Below are positions 6,618 through 10,470 of a DNA stretch of 10,470 nucleotides, one piece after another; within the stretch, counting starts at the first letter, position 1; every line of letters starts with the position of its first letter. The notes beneath the pieces are model-generated. The model was not told the DNA's origin. It did not search any database and saw only the letters and a program-made list of their open reading frames with translations. This stretch comes from Verrucomicrobiales bacterium (GTDB taxonomy: Bacteria; Verrucomicrobiota; Verrucomicrobiia; Verrucomicrobiales; Akkermansiaceae): the NCBI GenBank assembly GCA_002729295.1, contig PBTU01000018.1:1-10470 (forward strand). The letters run 5' to 3'. The position numbers and the translations under genes are program-made.

Positions 6618-7487
6618 ATGGATTGGTTGAGCGGGGCCATTTTTCTGCCATTTATTGGCGCGGTCCTCCATCCAATCCTCGGATGGTGTGTTCAGCAAGG
6701 AACCGCTGCCGGAGTCCGACTATCGATCATCGTTGCGGTTGCCAATTTGGTAACCACAGCGGTTTTTTTTACCTACTTTCAGCCGGATGAAGACTGGCGC
6801 ATTTCCGGAAAAGATTGGTGGGCCATCGGGAATGGAGCCCTCTTTTTCATGGGGCAGTGGTTTTCCACGCAATCGGTGAAAAGTGGAGACCTTGCGGTTC
6901 ATTCCTCAGCCCTCGGCGGAAAAGTTGTCGTGGTGGGGTTCTTCTCGGTCCTAGTGGGTCTGGAATCTGCCTCCTGGAATCTTTTCACGGGAGTTGTTCT
7001 CGCTGTCATCGCGGTTTTCCTCGCTGCCGGGGCTTCTTTGGAAGGATGGCGGAAACATCGTGCAACGGTTGGGCTTACCATGCTGGCGTGCTTCTTTTTT
7101 GGGATTAATGATTTCCTCACTGGTTGGCAGGCCCGCGAGATTGGTCCGGCCCGGTGGCTTATTTTGATGATGGGAACGGGCTCGGTGATATCGATTGTGG
7201 TTCTCTTTATCAAACGCTCCCAGATCAAGGTCATGATTCAGGTGCCGCGTGCCGGAATGATGGTATTCGGCGCAGGCCTCGCATTGGGGCTCCAAGCCCT
7301 CGCGGTGAATCTAGCTTTCAGTCAGTATGGTCAACCGACCTTGAGTAATGTTGTCTACAGCTCACGAGGAGTGATGGCGGTCGGCTTTCTCTATCTCATT
7401 GGAAAACAAATCGACCGGAAGTTTGCCCGAAAGCAAACCGCCGGAGCGATCCTGATGATAGCTGCTTTGGCGATCGTGCTTCTTTAG
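6618..7487 (+). CDS. DMT superfamily (EamA-like) transporter
   Basis: 289 aa, almost entirely hydrophobic. About ten membrane helices can be drawn (roughly 3-23, 34-54, 66-84, 98-116, 121-141, 150-168, 178-198, 212-236, 244-262, 272-289) as two five-helix halves, the EamA/DMT architecture and usual length. Features include the conserved type of segment in LALGLQALAVNLAF (221-234) and SSRGVMAVGFLYLIG (248-262), where DMT proteins carry their signature. DMT members move sugars, nucleotide sugars, amino acids or drugs; the substrate cannot be inferred. It starts 6 bp after the ThuA stop with no Shine-Dalgarno sequence, suggesting translational coupling. A T8 run (6763-6770) lies in the codons of helix 2. 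The stop TAG overlaps the stop of the convergent next gene by 4 bp, so no terminator fits between them. Family is fairly sure, function open. Confidence 0.8.
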   Translation: MDWLSGAIFLPFIGAVLHPILGWCVQQGTAAGVRLSIIVAVANLVTTAVFFTYFQPDEDWRISGKDWWAIGNGALFFMGQWFSTQSVKSGDLAVHSSALGGKVVVVGFFSVLVGLESASWNLFTGVVLAVIAVFLAAGASLEGWRKHRATVGLTMLACFFFGINDFLTGWQAREIGPARWLILMMGTGSVISIVVLFIKRSQIKVMIQVPRAGMMVFGAGLALGLQALAVNLAFSQYGQPTLSNVVYSSRGVMAVGFLYLIGKQIDRKFARKQTAGAILMIAALAIVLL

Positions 7488-8080
7488 CTAACTTTGGGTG
7501 GAAGGACGTCAGTGGGAATCGCGTGTATGCGATACTTCTTCGGCTTGTTTTTGTAGAACCACTTGATGGAAATCGGAATCATCAGAATCAAGATGATAAG
7601 TTTCACGACCGCCATGCCGGGGAAAGACGCTCCCAGGAAAAGGATTAGAAATGCCAAGGTAAGCATCGAACCGATGAGGAAGGCTGCGATGAAGTATAGT
7701 GAGGTCTGCGTGATTCCGGAATGAAATGCGCAATTCGGACTCAGTTTGGCGAGTGCGACATGAAGAGCCACCACGAACTTTCGGTAATCAGGTGAGCGAT
7801 CTTCAAAGTCAGCGACACCAAGGTAAAACAGATTGCCGATCTTGATCTTTATTCCATCTTTCGCCTGCAATAAACACTCGAAGCGATTCAGTTGAAAACG
7901 GGTGGGGTGGTAGCGACAACGAACATCGACGATGTCGCTGAGCAAAATATCGGTAGTGCGACCTTCCTCTTCAATTCGTATTTTAGCCCCCTCGATAGTG
8001 AAAGTTCGCACTTTCTCGAATAGGGTGAGACGAGTCTCGTAGGAAGTCGCAGCCGTAATTGGGGGGGGCTGTGAAATCAC
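7484..8080 (-). CDS. Small two-helix membrane protein, hypothetical
   Basis: 198 aa, family not recognised. Residues about 25-115 look like a soluble, beta-rich cytoplasmic domain (FTIEGAKIRIEEEG, DILLSDIVDVRCRY, FECLLQAKDGIKIKIGN) of the kind seen in bacterial PH-like proteins; that is a resemblance, not a match. Two membrane helices follow (about 127-149 and 153-175), then a basic tail (KNKPKKYR) that should face the cytoplasm. The GTG at 8080 is taken as start: an in-frame TAA lies seven codons upstream, and no other start codon appears near the N terminus. Codons 5-7 (Pro-Pro-Pro) lie in a run of eight C, which can slip in replication or sequencing. The gene lies downstream of rho but behind rho's terminator, so it needs its own promoter, which I cannot identify in 8081-8140. 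Its 3' end overlaps the transporter stop codon. Confidence 0.62.
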   Translation of the reverse strand: MISQPPPITAATSYETRLTLFEKVRTFTIEGAKIRIEEEGRTTDILLSDIVDVRCRYHPTRFQLNRFECLLQAKDGIKIKIGNLFYLGVADFEDRSPDYRKFVVALHVALAKLSPNCAFHSGITQTSLYFIAAFLIGSMLTLAFLILFLGASFPGMAVVKLIILILMIPISIKWFYKNKPKKYRIHAIPTDVLPPKVS

Positions 8081-8140
8081 GCCTGCCCAATAGAGGGTTT
8101 ATTTCGCGAGAGCAACGATGAAATTGAGAACGCAAATCAC

Positions 8141-8170
8141 AAAAAAGACGAACTGTTAGAAGCCCGTCTT
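8141..8170 (-). terminator. Intrinsic terminator after rho
   Basis: About 30 bases after the rho stop codon, minus strand, AAGACGGGCT (8170-8161) pairs with AGTTCGTCTT (8154-8145) as a 10-bp stem with two G-U pairs. The loop is TCTAAC, and four more T follow, making six T in a row with the stem end. Read on the plus strand the wobbles become A-C mismatches and no T-tract follows, so it is directional and belongs to rho. Confidence 0.75.
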
Positions 8171-8199
8171 ATGAGAAGAATATCATTCGGTAATCTTTC

Positions 8200-9564
8200 T
8201 TACCCTTTGATTTCCATGAGCATTTGCGCATTGCTTGGAAACTTCTTCGTGAAGAAAAGTAGTCGCTCCATGGCTTCGATAGGTTTGTGCCCGGCGAGTC
8301 CACGGCGGATGAGGCGCAGCTTGTGGAGATTGTGCTCGGGAAGGAGGAGTTCCTCGCGGCGCGTGCCCGATTTAAAGATATCCACTGCCGGATAAACATA
8401 GTGTTCGGCAATGCGACGATCGAGAACGAGCTCCATATTGCCGGTTCCCTTGAACTCCTGGAAAATCGCCTCGTCTGCTTTGGAGTTGGTTTGGACGAGA
8501 GCAGTTGCGATGATAGTGAGCGATCCGGCCTCCCGGGTGTTTCGAGCGGCCGCGAAAAGGCGGCGGGGCATCTCCAAAGCTCCGGCTACGATACCGCCGG
8601 ATTGATATCCCCGGCCACGGCTCTGACGGCTGCCACCCATCGCCCCGTTATAGGCACGGGCGAGGCGGGTGATAGAGTCCATCAAGATAAAGACGTGCTT
8701 TCCTGATTCAACGAGGCGTTTTGCCCTTTCAATGCAAAGCTCGGCGAGGCGGCAATGGTTGCGGGGGGATTCGTCGTTGGAGCTGGCGTAAATTTCAGCG
8801 TCCGGAAGTTGGCGACGGAATTCCGTGACTTCCTCGGGGCGTTCGTCGACGAGGAGAACAATTAGGTGAAGAGTTTCCTCATGCAGTTCCTCTACAGCCT
8901 GAGCCATGTGCAGAAGCATGGTTGTTTTTCCTGAACGAGGAGGGGAGACGATCAAGCCGCGCTGACCACGTCCTACTGGAGCCATGATGTCGACAATTCG
9001 AGTGGTGTGGCGATCAGGGATAGTTTCGAAGGCGATCCGTTTGGAGGGATTGATTGCTTTTAATTCCTCGAAAGCGGGAAGTCTTCTCGCGTCTTCAGGC
9101 GCTTGATCATTAATCGCAGAGAGTTCGACCAATTGAGGTCCCCGGGTGCTCTCACGGGCCATCCCCTTGATCCAGATTCCAGGACGGAGGGCGTTTTTAC
9201 GCACCATATCTGGGCTGACGAAGACGTCATCGCTGTTCTGCTCAAAGTCCTTGCCGGGCTTCCTCAAGAAGCCGAATCCTTTCGGGGCCATTTCCAGAAG
9301 ACCATCGACTTCGACGGGTTCTCCGGTGAATTCAAGAGGTTTGCGTTCCCGTTGCTCGCTACGACGTGGGCCGTAGCCTCTCACTCGCCCCTGTTTCTGC
9401 CCGTCTCCTTGACCGCCATCACTATGGTTTCGGTTTCGGTTGCGGTTTCTATTGCGGCTCCGGTTGTTACGGCGTCGGCGTTTGCCGCCGCCATTGGGGT
9501 CGTCGGAGGGGCCGTGTTGGCGGTTGGACGAGGTGTCCGGAGAATCGGAGTCTGGAGGAATCAT
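8200..9564 (-). CDS. rho: Transcription termination factor Rho, with basic low-complexity N terminus
   Basis: 454 aa hexameric RNA-dependent ATPase that ends transcription. The RNA-binding cold-shock-type domain covers about 84-150 (KGFGFLR 95-101, DVFVSP 113-118). The motor domain covers about 160-445: Walker A PPRSGKTT (208-215, K213), the DERPEEV block with catalytic-type E241, Walker B FILMDSITRLARAYN (D296), the R-loop region FKGTGNMELVLDRR with the arginine finger at R383 or R384, and SGTRREELLLPEH. Two oddities stand out. The helical Rho_N subdomain that opens E. coli Rho is absent; residues 1-80 are instead disordered and rich in R, N, G, D and S, with RN repeated five times (37-46). 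The Q-loop between YN (306) and SGG (322) has 15 residues instead of 10, with extra arginines. The ATG at 9564 has no Shine-Dalgarno sequence, and TATATT 12 bp upstream hints at a very short leader. A terminator follows the gene. Confidence 0.96.
   Translation of the reverse strand: MIPPDSDSPDTSSNRQHGPSDDPNGGGKRRRRNNRSRNRNRNRNRNHSDGGQGDGQKQGRVRGYGPRRSEQRERKPLEFTGEPVEVDGLLEMAPKGFGFLRKPGKDFEQNSDDVFVSPDMVRKNALRPGIWIKGMARESTRGPQLVELSAINDQAPEDARRLPAFEELKAINPSKRIAFETIPDRHTTRIVDIMAPVGRGQRGLIVSPPRSGKTTMLLHMAQAVEELHEETLHLIVLLVDERPEEVTEFRRQLPDAEIYASSNDESPRNHCRLAELCIERAKRLVESGKHVFILMDSITRLARAYNGAMGGSRQSRGRGYQSGGIVAGALEMPRRLFAAARNTREAGSLTIIATALVQTNSKADEAIFQEFKGTGNMELVLDRRIAEHYVYPAVDIFKSGTRREELLLPEHNLHKLRLIRRGLAGHKPIEAMERLLFFTKKFPSNAQMLMEIKG
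9427..9456 (-). repeat. Hexanucleotide repeat encoding (Arg-Asn)5 in Rho
   Basis: Five consecutive six-base units encode RN repeated five times (residues 37-46): CGCAAT, AGAAAC, CGCAAC, CGAAAC, CGAAAC in coding orientation. The last two are identical, and the others differ only at synonymous or codon-choice positions. The pattern suggests growth by slippage or unequal copying while keeping the frame, since each unit is two codons. Confidence 0.85.
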
Positions 9565-9919
9565 ACGATTAATTGAATATAAGAGGGGGTCGAGGGCAGA
9601 TCTAACGGGACCAGAGGAAAAGATCAGCGGAAGAGAATCCGAGGACCCGGTTCACAGCACCGCGTTAGCTTGCCGAAAATCCTGATTGGAAAACCGATAA
9701 ATCGAGCATCGTGAATTGGATAAGGATCTCTCGGGAATGAAAGATTGCAGGAGCGCTGATGCGCTCACCACCTTCAACTGATGAGAGGCTGACTGTGAAT
9801 ACCTGTAAAATCAACGATTTTTTATAAACTTTCAGATGCCTTAACTTTCCTCGAATTTCCCTTGACGATGGGTGAGATTTACATAGTTTCCGCGTTCCGA
9901 TTCCGATCTTACCAGCATC
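9565..9919. other. 355-bp divergent intergenic region between rho and rpmG
   Basis: No credible gene, tRNA or repeat array is present. Near the rho side, TATATT (minus strand, 9581-9576) could be a -10 box, which would leave a leader of only about 5 nt. In the middle is a perfect hairpin, GAGCGC (9751-9756) and GCGCTC (9761-9766) with loop TGAT. Further right a weak AT-rich hairpin, AAAATC (9807-9812) with GATTTT (9816-9821), runs into a T-tract on the plus strand. The rpmG promoter occupies 9862-9889. The hairpins may belong to a rho leader, a small RNA or nothing; the sequence alone does not decide. Confidence 0.6.
9862..9889 (+). promoter_or_regulatory. Likely promoter of rpmG-rpsR
   Basis: TTGACG (9862-9867) matches the -35 consensus in five of six positions. 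TAGTTT, a moderate -10 match, begins 16 bp later (9884-9889). The start point would fall near 9896, giving a leader of about 24 nt before the rpmG ATG at 9920, and the ribosomal pair needs a strong promoter here. Confidence 0.45.
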
Positions 9920-10093
9920 ATGCCACGCGATATCATCATCCTAGAATGTACTGAGGCAAAAGCCGAAGGCAAGCCAACCTCACGCTACACCAGCACTCGG
10001 AACAAGAAGAGCCTGAACACCCCGGGTCGCCTTGAAAAGAAGAAGTATAATCCCTTCCTGAAACGTCGCACCCTGCACCGCGAGCTTCGCTAA
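9920..10093 (+). CDS. rpmG: Large ribosomal subunit protein bL33
   Basis: 57 aa basic protein of the 50S subunit near the E site. The sequence begins MPRDIIILECTEAKAEGKP and continues RYTSTRNKKSLNTPGRLEKK and KYNPFLKRRTLHRELR, matching the bL33 pattern of a short beta strand, Y-x-T-x-x-NK, RLExKKYxP and a basic tail. Length is normal. It has a single cysteine (C10) and none of the two CxxC pairs, so it is the zinc-free (C-minus) form. The ATG at 9920 lacks a Shine-Dalgarno sequence and follows a good promoter. rpsR starts 26 bp after its stop, so the two form an operon. Codon use is strongly biased (CGT/CGC, AAG), as expected for a ribosomal protein. Identification is secure. Confidence 0.93.
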   Translation: MPRDIIILECTEAKAEGKPTSRYTSTRNKKSLNTPGRLEKKKYNPFLKRRTLHRELR

Positions 10094-10119
10094 TTTCGAT
10101 AGCCCTCACTTTCTATACC

Positions 10120-10362
10120 ATGTCCGAACCAAAGACCGTTCAGCGCCGCATTAATTTCCGGAAGCACAACAAGGCGATGACCACCAAGCGTCTCGACCTT
10201 CCTTTCGAGAAGATTAGTTACCAGAATCCAGAAATTCTCGCCAAATTCACTACCGATACTGGTCGCATTCTTCCTCGCAAGGTCACTGGTGTCTCAGCCA
10301 AGATGCACCGTGCCATCACTCGCGAGATCAAGCGTGCTCGCGCCGTGAACCTGATGCCGTAA
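10120..10362 (+). CDS. rpsR: Small ribosomal subunit protein bS18
   Basis: 80 aa, normal length. It binds the platform of the 30S subunit together with bS6. The family core is clear: ISYQNPEILAKFTTDTGRIL (32-51) corresponds to IDYKD..LKNYITESGKIVP of E. coli S18, followed by PRKVTGVSAKMHRAITREIK and RARAVNLMP. The N-terminal part (RRINFRKHNKAMTTKR) is basic and lacks the cysteines of zinc-binding S18 forms. The ATG at 10120 has no Shine-Dalgarno sequence; the upstream bases are pyrimidine-rich. It is second in the rpmG-rpsR operon and is followed by an intrinsic terminator. The usual bacterial neighbours rpsF, ssb and rplI are not visible in the window. Confidence 0.96.
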   Translation: MSEPKTVQRRINFRKHNKAMTTKRLDLPFEKISYQNPEILAKFTTDTGRILPRKVTGVSAKMHRAITREIKRARAVNLMP

Positions 10363-10399
10363 CCGGGCTTCTAATTTCCCAAGGAAAGAAATTTTACAG

Positions 10400-10430
10400 C
10401 CTGTCCGGAATCATTTCGGGCAGGTTTTTT
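10400..10430 (+). terminator. Intrinsic terminator of rpmG-rpsR
   Basis: CCTGTCCGGAA (10400-10410) pairs with TTTCGGGCAGG (10414-10424) as an 11-bp stem with two G-U pairs and a 3-nt loop, followed at once by six T (10425-10430). It lies 37 bp after the rpsR stop. It is the strongest terminator in the window. Confidence 0.85.
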
Positions 10431-10446
10431 GATTTAAAGCGAAAAG

Positions 10447-10470
10447 ATGAGTGAACTCAAAGATACCCAG
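10447..10470 (+). CDS. Possible start of a further gene, cut by the window edge
   Basis: An ATG 16 nt after the rpsR terminator opens eight codons, MSELKDTQ, to the end of the window. A purine-rich GCGAAAAG precedes it. MSE-type openings are common for bacterial proteins, but eight residues do not identify a family, and it does not look like the start of bL9, the common rpsR neighbour. It may equally be a chance ATG. Confidence 0.35.

Noticed and set aside
5739..6698. A 319-codon open frame antisense to nearly the whole ThuA gene
   Set aside because: It has no recognisable domain, overlaps a gene with clear family motifs throughout, and is the kind of frame that strong codon bias opens on the opposite strand.
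6763..6770. T8 run inside the transporter gene
   Set aside because: It encodes Val-Phe-Phe within a membrane helix, where such runs are common; unlike the C8 tract it is mid-gene and has no special position, though slippage is possible.
9646..9665. GGTTCACA resembling a tRNA T-loop
   Set aside because: The flanking bases do not form the T-stem, and no acceptor or anticodon arm is present.
9737..9781. A 14-codon open frame in the rho-rpmG gap
   Set aside because: Very short frames are expected by chance, its product shows no features, and it overlaps the 9751-9766 hairpin.
9778..9784. CTGATGA, the core word of hammerhead ribozymes
   Set aside because: I looked for a partnered GAAA and stems in both direct and permuted order; the GAAA at 9739 gives no pairing stem II, so the match is only the seven bases.

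Overview
The window reads as a bacterial housekeeping stretch with moderate GC content, most likely chromosomal DNA of a Verrucomicrobiota member (inference). The pointers are a secreted ThuA-domain protein, a Rho of the type whose core reads ARNTREAGSLTII and FKSGTRREELLL, bL33 and bS18 without zinc-binding cysteines, and start codons that almost never have a Shine-Dalgarno sequence. I see no insertion sequence, phage gene, CRISPR array, tRNA or rRNA, and no clear multi-gene novel system.

Layout. Positions 36-5635 are all minus strand. Read in the direction of transcription they hold an M20 metallopeptidase of the ArgE/DapE type (GTG start), a small putative lipoprotein followed 19 bp later by a secreted NodB-fold polysaccharide deacetylase, then ilvB and ilvN (both acetolactate synthase subunits) closed by an intrinsic terminator. 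Positions 5715-7487 are plus strand: a secreted ThuA-domain protein and, 6 bp later, a ten-helix DMT-family transporter. The transporter meets a convergent minus-strand gene for a small two-helix membrane protein, with the stop codons overlapping by 4 bp. Upstream of that gene, also on the minus strand, is rho, with its own intrinsic terminator. A 355-bp gene-free divergent region separates rho from the plus-strand pair rpmG-rpsR, which ends in a strong intrinsic terminator. The first eight codons of a further gene may start at the right edge.

How the genes work together. IlvB and IlvN form acetohydroxyacid synthase, the first common enzyme of branched-chain amino acid synthesis. The M20 enzyme plausibly serves arginine or lysine synthesis, or peptide turnover. 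The lipoprotein and deacetylase look like an envelope unit, and ThuA plus DMT like a unit for sugar-related metabolism and transport; both roles are inferred from families and spacing only. Rho, bL33 and bS18 belong to the core expression machinery.

The points most worth a second look are a bipartite repeat placed identically around the ilvB and ilvN stop codons, an unusual Rho (Arg/Asn-repeat N terminus and enlarged Q-loop), an eight-C tract at the very start of the small membrane-protein gene, and the general absence of Shine-Dalgarno sequences.
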